DNA from: Mesorhizobium atlanticum
GTDB lineage: Bacteria > Pseudomonadota > Alphaproteobacteria > Rhizobiales > Rhizobiaceae
Assembly (NCBI RefSeq): GCF_003289965.1
Contig: NZ_QMBQ01000003.1
Coordinates: 682,001 to 746,000 of the forward strand
Length of the DNA stretch: 64,000 bases
Direction of reading: 5' to 3'
Shown here in pieces: positions 44,313 to 53,094 of the stretch. Each line of letters begins with the position of its first letter. Position 1 is the first letter of the stretch. The position numbers and the translations under genes are program-made. The notes below the pieces were generated by a model. The model saw only the letters and a program-made list of their open reading frames with translations. It searched no databases and was not told where the DNA came from.

Positions 44313-44906
44313 ATGGGGGAAAAAGCCTCTTTAACGAGGCGGGACGGAAGCCTTGACGACGCCTTGAAGCGGGACAATGGCGGCGACTCCGCCGAGCTTG
44401 TCGAAATCGCCGGCGCGATCAAATGGTTCGATGTGGCCAAGGGCTACGGGTTCATTCTTCCGGACGACGGCGTCTCGGGTGATATTCTCCTCCATGTGAC
44501 TTGTCTTCGAAGGGACGGTTTCCAGACGGCACTCGAAGGCGCGCGGGTCGTCTGCCTGGTGAAACAGGGCGAACGCGGGTTGCAGGCTTTCCGCGTCCTG
44601 TCCATGGATGCCTCGACGGCCGTCCATCCGGCAGAGCAGGAACAGCGCACCCACGTTACCGTCAGCCCGGAAAGCGGCCTCGAGCGGGCTCTGGTCAAGT
44701 GGTTCAACCGCACCAAGGGTTTCGGCTTCCTGACGCGGGGCGAGGGAACCGAAGATATCTTCGTCCATATGGAAACCCTGCGACGCTACGGCATAACCGA
44801 GCTCCGGCCCGGCCAGGTCGTGCTGGTGCGCTTCGGACGTGGCGACAAAGGCCTTATGGCCGCCGAAATCCACCCCGATATGGGTACCTTGTCGGTCTCG
44901 CATTAA
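44313..44906 (+). CDS. Protein with two cold-shock domains
   Basis: The 197-residue protein has an N-terminal tail, then CSD 1 (residues 35-105: [27 protein letters not shown]) and CSD 2 (about 128-190: [31 protein letters not shown]). RNP1 and RNP2-like aromatic motifs are present in both. Tandem CSD proteins of this kind are typical of alphaproteobacteria and bind single-stranded nucleic acid. The ATG at 44313 follows GGGGG. A terminator hairpin overlaps its stop codon. Confidence 0.92.
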   Translation: MGEKASLTRRDGSLDDALKRDNGGDSAELVEIAGAIKWFDVAKGYGFILPDDGVSGDILLHVTCLRRDGFQTALEGARVVCLVKQGERGLQAFRVLSMDASTAVHPAEQEQRTHVTVSPESGLERALVKWFNRTKGFGFLTRGEGTEDIFVHMETLRRYGITELRPGQVVLVRFGRGDKGLMAAEIHPDMGTLSVSH

Positions 44907-44936
44907 GGGCTTCTCGACGCAGTCGAAGAGCCCTTT
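44905..44936 (+). terminator. Terminator hairpin after the double cold-shock gene
   Basis: AAGGGCT pairs with AGCCCTT around an inner, imperfect CGAC/GTCG stem. It starts inside the TAA stop codon and ends in TTTG. The T-tail is short. Confidence 0.6.
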
Positions 44937-44944
44937 GCGGAGAC

Positions 44945-44995
44945 GTGACCATCTTGTCCGAAAACCGGTTCCACTTCCGCGGATCATGGTTTAGG
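44945..44995. repeat. Degenerate copy of the GATCATGC-type palindrome
   Basis: ACCATCTTGTCCGAAAACCGGTTCCACTT... to GGATCATGGTTT. It resembles the second hairpin of the element at 38731-38780 in the GGTTCC core and the GGATCATG arm, but the arms are decayed. Confidence 0.5.
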
Positions 44996-45018
44996 ACGAG
45001 TGTCTGGACGAGGTACCC

Positions 45019-45513
45019 ATGGCCCATCGCAATTGGCTGACTGCAGGCGCGCTCTGCGCCGCGATCCTTTTCGCCGCCTGTTTCATGGCGGCGAAGCCGA
45101 GTTCAGCGGATGCGATGCTGCTGCCCATCGACCGGACGCCGCTGGTGGTGGCGACCGGTTCGGGCGAGCGTTCCTTCTCCATCGAGATCGCCGACACTTC
45201 CGCGGAGCGGGAGGCGGGCCTGATGTTTCGCCGGACGATGGCCGATGATCACGGCATGTTGTTCGTCTTCGAAAAAACCGGCGAGGTCGATTTCTGGATG
45301 AAGAACACGCCGATGGCTCTCGACCTCGTCTTTGTCGGCGAGGACGGCCGGATCAAGGCGATCAGGCGCGGCGAGCCCGAGTCCGAGGCGATCATCTCAC
45401 CCGGACAACCCGTGCGCTTCGTCCTTGAGTTGAAGGCAGGCACCGCCGCCAGGGACGGGATCAAGGAAGGCGATCTTTTGCGCCATCCGGCCATCGGCGC
45501 CGGATTCAACTGA
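45019..45513 (+). CDS. DUF192 secreted protein
   Basis: The 164-residue protein has a signal peptide or lipobox-like start (LTAGALCAAILFAACFMAA) and the DUF192 core: FSIEIADTSAEREAGLMFRRTMADDHGMLFVF, FWMKNTPMALDLVFV and ARDGIKEGD near the end. DUF192 proteins are exported and of unknown activity. The ATG at 45019 has GAGG upstream. A hydrolase gene follows after 16 bases. Confidence 0.93.
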   Translation: MAHRNWLTAGALCAAILFAACFMAAKPSSADAMLLPIDRTPLVVATGSGERSFSIEIADTSAEREAGLMFRRTMADDHGMLFVFEKTGEVDFWMKNTPMALDLVFVGEDGRIKAIRRGEPESEAIISPGQPVRFVLELKAGTAARDGIKEGDLLRHPAIGAGFN

Positions 45514-45529
45514 AAAGCAGTTTCCGCCG

Positions 45530-46297
45530 ATGCAATTCCTTTCGCATGACGGTTTCGAACTTGCCTATCTCGATCGCCAGCCGGCCTCGGGGCAGGGCGA
45601 CCCCGTGCTGATGATCCATGGCTTTGCCTCCAGCCACTATGTCAACTGGGTCTCGCCGGGCTGGTTCAAGACACTGAACGACGCCGGTTACCGGGCGATT
45701 GCCTTCGACAATCGCGGCCATGGCTCGTCGTCGAAGAGTTATGACGAGGCCGATTACACGCCGGCCAAGATGGCTTCCGACGCGGCGGCCCTGCTCGATC
45801 ACCTGGGCATCGAACGCGCCCATGTCATGGGTTATTCGATGGGCGCGCGCGTTTCGGCGTTCCTGGCGCTCTCCGACCCGCAGAAGGTCGCGACGCTGGT
45901 GTTCGGCGGCCTCGGCATCGGCATGGTCGACGGCGTCGGCGACTGGGACCCGATCGCGGCGGCGCTGTTGGCGGAGGACCCCTCGCAAAACACGCATCCG
46001 CGCGGCCGCTCCTTCCGCGCCTTTGCAGACCAGACGCGCAGCGACAGGCGCGCTCTCGCGGCGTGCATCGCAACTTCGCGCGAGCTGCTCACCGAGGACG
46101 ACATGGCGCGCATCGCCCAGCCGACGCTGATCGCGGTCGGCACGAAGGACGATATCGGCGGCTCGCCGGACGAGCTCGCCGCCCTGATGCCCAACGCCAG
46201 AGCCTTCCATATAGAGGGCCGTGACCACATGCTCGCCGTCGGCGACAAGAGCTTCAAGCAGCGCGTGCTCGAATTCTACGCCGATAACCCACTCTGA
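45530..46297 (+). CDS. Alpha/beta-fold hydrolase
   Basis: The 255-residue protein has the oxyanion loop MIHGFASSHYVNW, the DNRGHGSSSKS segment, nucleophile elbow GYSMGA near residue 99 and a histidine in IEGRDHMLAVGD. It is probably a soluble esterase or lactonase; the substrate is not evident. The gene lies between DUF192 and a GNAT gene and is likely cotranscribed with the latter. Confidence 0.9.
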   Translation: MQFLSHDGFELAYLDRQPASGQGDPVLMIHGFASSHYVNWVSPGWFKTLNDAGYRAIAFDNRGHGSSSKSYDEADYTPAKMASDAAALLDHLGIERAHVMGYSMGARVSAFLALSDPQKVATLVFGGLGIGMVDGVGDWDPIAAALLAEDPSQNTHPRGRSFRAFADQTRSDRRALAACIATSRELLTEDDMARIAQPTLIAVGTKDDIGGSPDELAALMPNARAFHIEGRDHMLAVGDKSFKQRVLEFYADNPL

Positions 46298-46320
46298 GCG
46301 CACTCGCTCTCCGCCTGACG

Positions 46321-46821
46321 ATGGTCGATCTTCTCGTCACCTATATGGAGATGTCCGCGCCGCCCCAGGGCGCGCCGCGTGCGTCACCTTTGCCCGGCGC
46401 CCTCGTGGCGCGCGAAAGGCTCGATACTTCCAGCTATCTCGATCTCTACCGCGCGGTCGGTGGACCGGTGCAATGGGACCAGCGGCTGCAGATGGCGGAA
46501 GCGGAACTCGAAACGCTGCTCGCCGACGATGCCACGCATATCCACGTGCTGCGCCTCGATGGCGAGGCCGGTGGCTTCTGCGAGTTCAACCATGTCGGGC
46601 AGCCGGCTGTCGAGCTCGTTCATTTTGGACTGGTCCCCGCCTTCCAGGGAAAGCGGCTGGGGCCGTTCCTGCTCGACCGATCGCTGCGCGCGGCGTGGTC
46701 GCACCGGCCCGAGCGGGTTTGGCTTCACACCGATACGCATGACCACCCGGCCGCTCAGCCGGTGTACGGGCGCGCGGGCTTCAAACCCTACGCGCAGCGG
46801 ATCGAAACTTTCCCCGACTAA
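46321..46821 (+). CDS. GNAT-family N-acetyltransferase
   Basis: The 166-residue protein has the GNAT core: LRLDGEAGGFCEFNHVG, VELVHFGLVPAFQGKRLGPFLLDRSLRAAW (acetyl-CoA loop with QGKRLG) near 100-125 and VYGRAGFKPYAQR at the end. The acceptor is unknown. An internal ATG (MSAPPQG) could also serve as start. It ends 8 bases before the convergent HD-like gene. Confidence 0.9.
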   Translation: MVDLLVTYMEMSAPPQGAPRASPLPGALVARERLDTSSYLDLYRAVGGPVQWDQRLQMAEAELETLLADDATHIHVLRLDGEAGGFCEFNHVGQPAVELVHFGLVPAFQGKRLGPFLLDRSLRAAWSHRPERVWLHTDTHDHPAAQPVYGRAGFKPYAQRIETFPD

Positions 46822-46829
46822 GTTCCCTT

Positions 46830-47426
46830 TCAACCCTCCAGCGCCGCCAGCGAGCGCTGGATGTTATGGCGGGCTTGTGCTTCGAAACGCTTCTGGAATT
46901 CGGCGGTGTGGAAAATCCGCGGGCGGGCAAGGAAGGTTTTCAGCACGGCTGAGCGGCCGGCGCGCCACATCGGCTCTTCGACCCAACCATATTCCAGCCG
47001 GACCGCCTTCTCATAGGCATCGAAAATCGCAGGTTCGGCGCCAAGGATCGCCAGATCCATATCGAGCAGAAGAGCGGCATCGTTGAGTGCGTCCTCATCG
47101 CGGAAAGGCGGCAACTCGTGCGTGGCGGTGGCGTTGATCATGGCAGCTATGCGGGCAAGCCGACGTGGATCGACGCGCCCGGCGAGCCTTTTCTCGGCCA
47201 GTTCGGCGCTTTTTGCCTCATTATCCTTGGCGCGGCTGTCATAAATGGCATCGTGGAACCAGATCGCCGCCTCGACGGCCTCCGGATCGTCGAGCAGGCC
47301 CCGGTATTCTTCAGCCAGCGCCAGCATCGCCTCAATGTGGGCCAGGCCGTGGTAGTGGCGATCTTCGGCGCTATAGAGCGCAGCAAGCTCGCTTTTTAGC
47401 GCGTCGTCGATCAAGGGTTCCTGCAT
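46830..47426 (-). CDS. HD-like metal-dependent phosphohydrolase (COG4339)
   Basis: The 198-residue helical protein has the histidine/aspartate cluster of HD-type hydrolases: DRHYHGLAHIEAMLAL near residues 22-38 and AIWFHDAIYDS near 53-63, with an AALLLDMDLAILG helix near 118. The substrate is unknown. The ATG at 47424-47426 (MQEPLIDDALKSEL) begins the conserved region; a longer upstream frame does not look conserved. Confidence 0.88.
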   Translation of the reverse strand: MQEPLIDDALKSELAALYSAEDRHYHGLAHIEAMLALAEEYRGLLDDPEAVEAAIWFHDAIYDSRAKDNEAKSAELAEKRLAGRVDPRRLARIAAMINATATHELPPFRDEDALNDAALLLDMDLAILGAEPAIFDAYEKAVRLEYGWVEEPMWRAGRSAVLKTFLARPRIFHTAEFQKRFEAQARHNIQRSLAALEG

Positions 47427-47576
47427 GGCTGGCCTTTCCAGGGTGCCTCGCGTGACCGCGGGCAAGGGAGAATGTCGCCCAGCGCTGCCGCAAACGCCAG
47501 CCGCCATCGCAAACGGTTGACCAAACGACAACACGGCTGGAAGCTGCCTCGTCACTCAAACCCGGAGGAGTTTGCC

Positions 47577-48212
47577 ATGACCAGCACCGAGAAAGCGAAG
47601 CCAGGCACGATCGACATGAAGCTGGAAGCTGTCGTCATCCCCGTCTCGGATGTCGATCGGTCCAAGAATTTCTATGCAGGGCTGGGTTGGCGGCTCGACG
47701 CCGATTTCGTCGTCGGCGACACGTTTCGCGTCGTGCAGTTCACGCCACCCGGCTCACCGTGCTCAATCCATTTCGGCAAGGGATTGACGCCGGCGCCGCC
47801 CGGCTCGGCAAAAGTTCTTTATCTCATCGTGTCCGACATCGAGGCGGCCCATGCCGAGCTGGTTGCGCACGGCGTCGCGGCGAGCGAGGTGTTCCATCGC
47901 AACGGTCCCGGCCAGCCGGCAATCAAGGGCCGACATCCGGAGGGGCGCAGCTATTCCTCGTTCGTTACCTTCAGCGATCCGGACGGCAATGGCTGGCTGC
48001 TGCAGGAGATCACCCAGCGGCTGCCCGGCCGTGTCGATGCCAAGGACACGGTCTTCACCTCGGTGACCGGCCTTGCGGCAGCGCTGCGGCGGGCGGCAGC
48101 GGCGCATGGCGAACATGAGAAGCGTACGGGCGGCCAGTACGACACAAACTGGCCCGACTGGTATGCCGCTTACATGGTGGCGGAGCAGGCTGGAACGACG
48201 CTGCCGGAATAG
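47577..48212 (+). CDS. VOC/glyoxalase-family protein
   Basis: The 211-residue protein has one VOC repeat pair in the first 140 residues (DMKLEAVVIPVSDVDRSKNFYAGLGW, FTPPGSPCSIHFG, YLIVSDIEAAHAELVAHG, FVTFSDPDGNGWLLQEI) and a C-terminal helical extension of about 60 residues (AALRRAAAAHGEHEKRTGGQYDTNWPDWYAAYMVAEQAG). Its metal ligands differ from GloA, so its reaction is unknown. The ATG at 47577 has GGAGGAG upstream. Confidence 0.9.
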   Translation: MTSTEKAKPGTIDMKLEAVVIPVSDVDRSKNFYAGLGWRLDADFVVGDTFRVVQFTPPGSPCSIHFGKGLTPAPPGSAKVLYLIVSDIEAAHAELVAHGVAASEVFHRNGPGQPAIKGRHPEGRSYSSFVTFSDPDGNGWLLQEITQRLPGRVDAKDTVFTSVTGLAAALRRAAAAHGEHEKRTGGQYDTNWPDWYAAYMVAEQAGTTLPE

Positions 48213-48414
48213 GCTCTGACGTCAACTACGGCGCTGAGAATGCGAAAATGGGCGATTTCGAATACGATCCCCGAGCAAGGGTTCGTTTTCCATCGTCGCT
48301 TGAATCGGCGTGAACCAGGTCCATTTGAACGATCACTAAGGAAAATTGAGTTCAACCGTGCTATGATCTGGCCTATATGTGCCGCCGGAGAATGAGCAAG
48401 GCCGGAGAGCGTCG

Positions 48415-49263
48415 ATGAACAGCATTACGATTGCCCGCCCCAGCATGGTGCAGCCGGTCGATCCGATCTGGCGGTCGATCCGGGACGAAGCGATGGAGGC
48501 GGTGAACCGCGATCCGTTGCTTGCGGCCTTCCTCTATTCGACCATCCTCAACCAGGAGAGCCTGGAAGAAGCGGTGATCCACCGGCTTGCCGAGCGCCTG
48601 GCGCATCAGGACATCGGGTCCGATCTCATCCGCCAGACCTTCAAGGCGATGCTGGACGACGATCCGGAGTGGAGCACCACGGTTCGCGTCGACATCCAGG
48701 CCTATTACGACCGCGATCCGGCCTGCGACCGCTTCATCATGCCGGTCCTCTATTTCAAGGGTTTTCACGCCATCCAGACGCACCGGCTGGCACATTGGCT
48801 GTGGAACCAGGGCCGCAGGGATTTCGCGCTCTATCTGCAGAGCCGCTCGTCCTCGGTGTTCCAGACCGACATCAATCCGGCCGCCCGCATCGGCAAGGGC
48901 ATCTTCCTCGACCACGCCACGGGCCTGGTCGTTGGCCAGACGGCCGTCATCGAGGATGATGTCTCGATCCTGCATGGGGTGACGCTGGGCGGCACCGGCA
49001 AGGCCAATGGCGACCGCCATCCGAAGATCCGCCGCGGCGTGCTGATCGGCGCCGGCGCCAAGATCCTCGGCAATATCGAGATCGGCCACTGCTCGAAGAT
49101 CGCGGCCGGCTCGGTGGTGCTTTCGCCCGTGCCGCACAACAAGACGGTCGCCGGCGTGCCCGCGCGCGTCGTCGGCGAGACCGGCTGCGACCAGCCTTCG
49201 CGGCAGATGGACCAACTGCTGCCGTCGCAGAGCATGGATCACGTGGTCAGCTTCGACATCTGA
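48415..49263 (+). CDS. cysE: Serine O-acetyltransferase
   Basis: The 282-residue protein has the N-terminal helical SATase domain (DPIWRSIRDEAMEAVNRDPLLAAFLYSTILNQ) and left-handed beta-helix turns: FQTDINPAARIGKGIFLDHATGLVVGQTAVIEDDVSILHGVTLGGTGKANGDRHPKI, with the catalytic histidine in LDHATG and the CoA-binding GAKILGNIEIG. It acetylates serine for cysteine synthesis. A GGAGA ribosome-binding site precedes the ATG at 48415. Confidence 0.97.
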   Translation: MNSITIARPSMVQPVDPIWRSIRDEAMEAVNRDPLLAAFLYSTILNQESLEEAVIHRLAERLAHQDIGSDLIRQTFKAMLDDDPEWSTTVRVDIQAYYDRDPACDRFIMPVLYFKGFHAIQTHRLAHWLWNQGRRDFALYLQSRSSSVFQTDINPAARIGKGIFLDHATGLVVGQTAVIEDDVSILHGVTLGGTGKANGDRHPKIRRGVLIGAGAKILGNIEIGHCSKIAAGSVVLSPVPHNKTVAGVPARVVGETGCDQPSRQMDQLLPSQSMDHVVSFDI

Positions 49264-49411
49264 CCGACCGCTTACCGGTGGCGGCCGAACGGGGCGCCAG
49301 TTCCGCCTTATTGTTCTCCCATGTTATCCTGCCGGCTTGCCTTTACATGGCCATTGTTGGCGTGTCAGAAGCGCGTTCTCACGAACAAGGCCGACATTTC
49401 GGAGAAGACTT

Positions 49412-49615
49412 TTGAAGCCTGACGAAATCAGAAAGCTCGACGCCTATTTCAAGCGCGTCTTCCAGAACCCCAAACTGCAGGTCAAGGCGCGTCCGCGCAA
49501 GGAAGACTCGGCCGAGGTTTATGTCGGCGACGAATTCCTCGGCATCGTCTTCAAGGACGAGGACGACGGCGACTACAATTTCTCGATGGCCATTCTCGAC
49601 ATCGATCTGGGCTAA
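49412..49615 (+). CDS. DUF3126 protein
   Basis: The 67-residue protein starts at TTG (49412): KPDEIRKLDAYFKRVFQNPKLQVKARPRKEDSAEVYVGDEFLGIVFKDEDDGD. This matches the small alphaproteobacterial DUF3126, of unknown function, whose members begin MKPDEI; no in-frame ATG lies closer. GGAGAA lies about 6 bases upstream. It is 149 bases after cysE and may be read from it. Confidence 0.9.
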   Translation: MKPDEIRKLDAYFKRVFQNPKLQVKARPRKEDSAEVYVGDEFLGIVFKDEDDGDYNFSMAILDIDLG

Positions 49616-49628
49616 GCCAGCAACAGCT

Positions 49629-49657
49629 GGCCGGGTGCGCGGCAACGCTGCCCGGCC
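49629..49657. terminator. Hairpin between convergent genes DUF3126 and the secreted repeat protein
   Basis: GGCCGGG pairs with CCCGGCC over a 15-base loop that contains a smaller GC stem. It begins 13 bases after the DUF3126 stop. No T-run follows, so it is a weak terminator candidate. Confidence 0.45.
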
Positions 49658-49684
49658 GAATGCAACCCGCGGGCGAAATGGTGC

Positions 49685-50272
49685 CTAGTCCTGGCAATGC
49701 CGGGGAATATGCACCCGCCGCCAGCTGGTCGAACCTTCCCGCACCACCACCCGGCGCGCCACCGTCCCGTATGAAGGTGGAATTTCCCGGATGCGGACTT
49801 GCTGTGGCCGTACCAGCACTTCGTGGGCAACGCCTTCATACTCTGCCGGCAGAACCACGCGCCGGACGCGCTCCGGTTGCACCACGACCGTTTCGGCGAC
49901 ACGCGCATAGCGGGCCTTGCGCCATACTTTGCACAGCACCTTGCGGCCATGGATGACGCGCCATTCCCAGGCATAGCCGCCATTATCGACCTTGACCGTA
50001 TGGTAGAGCGTGCGTGTCACCGCCGGCACTGTCTCATAGGTGACGCGCGGAGGCGCGATCTGGTCCACGCTTTGATAGGTGCCGAAGATCGGCGCGTCGT
50101 AATCGACCACCTGTCCGCCGGGGCTCACCATCACATCCTCGTAGACGGTGTCATAGAGCGCCGGCCTGTGGATCGGCTCGTAGCATTCGAGCGCGCGGCC
50201 GCCAGCGGCGGTTCCTGAGACGCTGGCAAGCATCGCGACGGCCGCCAGCGACGCGGAGTGTTTGCGGATCAT
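49685..50272 (-). CDS. Secreted protein with internal short repeats, unknown function
   Basis: The 195-residue protein has a signal peptide (MIRKHSASLAAVAMLASVSGTAAGG). The C-terminal half shows three units of about 23 residues: RVAETVVVQPERVRRVVLPAEYE, GVAHEVLVRPQQVRIREIPPSYG and TVARRVVVREGSTSWRRVHIPRH. The pattern is V-x-V-x-P-x-x-V-R and a P-x-x-Y turn; cysteines lie at LECYEP, LCKVW and HCQD. I know no family. The ATG at 50270-50272 with GGGGGA upstream begins the signal peptide. Confidence 0.75.
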   Translation of the reverse strand: MIRKHSASLAAVAMLASVSGTAAGGRALECYEPIHRPALYDTVYEDVMVSPGGQVVDYDAPIFGTYQSVDQIAPPRVTYETVPAVTRTLYHTVKVDNGGYAWEWRVIHGRKVLCKVWRKARYARVAETVVVQPERVRRVVLPAEYEGVAHEVLVRPQQVRIREIPPSYGTVARRVVVREGSTSWRRVHIPRHCQD

Positions 50273-50506
50273 GACATTCCCCCGTTGAAAAAGGACGCCT
50301 TCACAACGCAGGACTGTAGCGGAAGGTCCGGGGGCGGACAGTGATTTCAAGGCTTTTCGTTAAGCGGCGCGGTTAAGGAATTGCTACCTTGTGGATGGCT
50401 TCGTCCGGCCAACTGAGACCGAACCCGTCTCGCGCGATCAAATCGGCCGTGTTTCTCAGGCCTGCCGCGCTTTACTCGACTTAACCAGATGGCTAGGAGG
50501 GGCGGC

Positions 50507-50539
50507 CTTGCGCTAGGGTGAGCCGGCATCCTATTTAGG
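50507..50539 (+). promoter_or_regulatory. clpP: Heat-shock (sigma-32/RpoH) type promoter candidate before clpP
   Basis: CTTGCG at 50507-50512 and CCTATTTAG from 50530 lie 17 bases apart, close to the alphaproteobacterial RpoH pattern of CTTG followed by a CyTATnT box. The start would be about 70-80 bases before the clpP ATG. This fits the known heat-shock induction of clpP in other bacteria. Confidence 0.5.
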
Positions 50540-50617
50540 TCATAACCGATCCAGAACGATTCCGCGCCGTTGCTCGTATACCAGGTGCCGGAAATCCATC
50601 TCCAACAAGGGTAGTCC

Positions 50618-51253
50618 ATGAAGAACCCCGTTGAAACCTACATGAACCTCGTTCCGATGGTGGTCGAGCAGACCAATCGCGGCGAGCGCGCCTATGACAT
50701 TTTCTCGCGCCTCTTGAAGGAACGCATCATCTTCATCACCGGCCCGGTCGAGGACGGGATGGCGACGCTGGTTTGTGCACAGCTTTTGTTCCTCGAGGCG
50801 GAGAACCCCAAGAAGGAAATCAACCTCTACATCAATTCGCCGGGCGGCGTCGTCACCTCGGGCATGGCAATCTACGACACCATGCAGTTCATCAAGCCGG
50901 CCGTGTCGACGCTCTGCATCGGCCAGGCAGCCTCGATGGGGTCGCTGCTTTTGACCGCCGGCCACAAGGACATGCGTTTCGCCACGCCGAACGCCCGTAT
51001 CATGGTTCATCAGCCGTCCGGCGGCTTCCAGGGTCAGGCTTCGGACATCGAACGTCATGCGCAGGACATCATCAAGCTGAAGCGCCGCTTGAACGAGGTC
51101 TATGTCAAGCATACCGGCAAGAGCTATGAGGAGATCGAGCGGACGCTCGATCGCGACCATTTCATGACCGCGGACGAAGCCCGGGATTTCGGTCTGATCG
51201 ACAAGGTCATCTCGAGCCGCGAGGCCGCCGAGACAGCCACGGTTTCAGCCTGA
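50618..51253 (+). CDS. clpP: ATP-dependent Clp protease, proteolytic subunit
   Basis: The 211-residue serine peptidase has the triad region [14 protein letters not shown] (Ser near 106), [23 protein letters not shown] (His near 131) and the Asp-bearing [15 protein letters not shown] near 180. It forms the double-heptamer chamber used by ClpX (encoded 291 bases downstream). The N-terminus is [24 protein letters not shown]. The gap between clpP and clpX suggests separate promoters besides readthrough. Confidence 0.98.
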   Translation: MKNPVETYMNLVPMVVEQTNRGERAYDIFSRLLKERIIFITGPVEDGMATLVCAQLLFLEAENPKKEINLYINSPGGVVTSGMAIYDTMQFIKPAVSTLCIGQAASMGSLLLTAGHKDMRFATPNARIMVHQPSGGFQGQASDIERHAQDIIKLKRRLNEVYVKHTGKSYEEIERTLDRDHFMTADEARDFGLIDKVISSREAAETATVSA

Positions 51254-51544
51254 CAATCGACGGCAAATGGCAGCATAACGCGCTTTTGGCGCGGCTTGCG
51301 GCATTTCGGCCACATTTGGCTGTTCCCTCAGGCGTCGGGATTGCCTACGTTAAGGCTATGTTGATTTTCGACGGCTTAGCTTTGCATGGGGTTGCTGCGA
51401 ATCATTGCCGCGTTTTCTGATTTGTGTTTCGTACGGAATGCGCTGTGTGAGCCGGGACACTGGCGGTGGCGGATTCCCGCGGTAGATTGGTGAGACGTCA
51501 CTGAAAGCCAGACCACCGGCGGGCGTTGGTGAAAGGACAGAAAA

Positions 51545-52819
51545 ATGAGCAAGGTCGGCAATAATGGCGGTGACTCCAAGAACACCCTTTACTGCTCGTT
51601 TTGCGGCAAGAGCCAGCACGAAGTTCGCAAGCTGATTGCCGGTCCGACCGTCTTCATCTGCGACGAGTGCGTCGAGCTCTGCATGGACATCATCCGCGAG
51701 GAAAACAAGACCTCGATGGTGAAGTCGCGCGAGGGCGTGCCGACCCCGCAGGAGATTCTCAAGGTCCTCGACGACTACGTCATCGGCCAGCCCTACGCCA
51801 AGCGCGTGCTGTCGGTGGCGGTGCACAACCACTACAAGCGCCTCGCGCACGCCGGCAAGAACAACGATGTCGAGCTGGCGAAGTCGAACATCCTGCTGAT
51901 CGGCCCGACCGGTTGCGGCAAGACTCTGCTGGCGCAGACGCTCGCCCGCATCATCGACGTGCCGTTCACCATGGCCGACGCCACGACGCTGACCGAAGCC
52001 GGCTATGTCGGCGAGGACGTCGAGAACATCATCCTGAAGCTGTTGCAGTCGGCCGACTACAATGTCGAGCGCGCCCAGCGCGGCATCGTCTATATCGACG
52101 AAATCGACAAGATCTCGCGCAAGTCGGACAATCCGTCGATCACCCGCGACGTGTCGGGCGAGGGCGTGCAGCAGGCGCTCTTGAAGATCATGGAAGGCAC
52201 TGTCGCTTCGGTGCCGCCGCAGGGCGGCCGCAAGCATCCGCAGCAGGAATTCCTGCAGGTCGACACCGCCAACATCCTGTTCATCTGCGGCGGCGCCTTC
52301 GCTGGCCTCGACAAGATCATCTCGGATCGTGGCCGCAAGACCTCGATCGGCTTCGGCGCGACCGTGGCCTCGCCCGAGGATCGGCGCACCGGCGACCTGT
52401 TCCGCCAGGTCGAGCCGGAGGATCTGTTGAAATTCGGCCTGATCCCGGAATTCGTCGGCCGTCTGCCGGTTCTGGCGACCCTTGAAGACCTCGACGAGCC
52501 GGCGCTGATCCAGATCCTGACCGAGCCGAAGAACGCGTTGGTCAAGCAGTATCAGCGGCTGTTCGAGATGGAGAATGTCGACCTGACGTTCCATGAGAAC
52601 GCGCTGTCGGCGATCGCCAAGCGCGCCATCGAGCGCAAGACCGGCGCGCGGGGCTTGCGCTCCATCATGGAGGCCATCCTGCTCGACACCATGTTCGAGC
52701 TTCCGGCGCTGGAAGGCGTGCGCGAGGTGGTGATTTCGGAAGAGGTGGTGTCCGGCAACGCCCGGCCGCTCTACATCTATTCCGAGCAGAAGGAAAAGAA
52801 GGGCAATGTGAGCGCCTGA
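51545..52819 (+). CDS. clpX: ATP-dependent Clp protease, ATP-binding subunit ClpX
   Basis: The 424-residue protein opens with the C4 zinc-binding domain [14 protein letters not shown]...[10 protein letters not shown] (residues 16-45). The AAA+ module follows: Walker [13 protein letters not shown] near 119-130, Walker [12 protein letters not shown], sensor [18 protein letters not shown] and the GYVGEDVE pore loop. The C-terminal small domain ends the protein. It unfolds tagged substrates for ClpP. A terminator follows. Confidence 0.98.
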   Translation: MSKVGNNGGDSKNTLYCSFCGKSQHEVRKLIAGPTVFICDECVELCMDIIREENKTSMVKSREGVPTPQEILKVLDDYVIGQPYAKRVLSVAVHNHYKRLAHAGKNNDVELAKSNILLIGPTGCGKTLLAQTLARIIDVPFTMADATTLTEAGYVGEDVENIILKLLQSADYNVERAQRGIVYIDEIDKISRKSDNPSITRDVSGEGVQQALLKIMEGTVASVPPQGGRKHPQQEFLQVDTANILFICGGAFAGLDKIISDRGRKTSIGFGATVASPEDRRTGDLFRQVEPEDLLKFGLIPEFVGRLPVLATLEDLDEPALIQILTEPKNALVKQYQRLFEMENVDLTFHENALSAIAKRAIERKTGARGLRSIMEAILLDTMFELPALEGVREVVISEEVVSGNARPLYIYSEQKEKKGNVSA

Positions 52820-52849
52820 AATGGCATCCCGACCCCACAATTTTCATGG

Positions 52850-52875
52850 AACGGCGCCAGCATGGCGCCGTTTTG
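52850..52875 (+). terminator. Terminator after clpX
   Basis: ACGGCGCCA, loop GCA, TGGCGCCGT, then TTTG: a 9-bp GC stem 31 bases after the clpX stop. Convincing in shape and position. Confidence 0.85.
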
Positions 52876-53094
52876 CTGTGTGGGCCCGCCACCAGGTGAC
52901 GGAATGGACATCCAGGCTGTGTTAACCCTTGATCTTTGCCCTGGCTGCATCCACCTAACAGCGGAAGGCCGAGGCGCCGGATTCTGTGCTGTAAAACTCC
53001 CGTCACAAACGGTGGTAGGCGGAACGACACTCGGTCGTTAATATGAGATTCGCGGTTGGCTAAAATAAGCGGCCGCGACATGAAAGGTTGGACA

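Noticed and set aside
51356..52840. A 494-codon minus-strand frame opposite clpX
   Set aside because: Antisense shadow; clpX on the other strand is unambiguous.
53056..53094. Longer N-terminus of Lon
   Set aside because: The extra 13 residues (start at TTG) are not a known part of the family and the ATG at 53095 has a better ribosome-binding site; the alternative is noted in the entry.
52820..53094. Heat-shock promoter before lon
   Set aside because: A CTTGAT at 52928 is present but no matching downstream box at the right spacing; too weak to report as a feature.
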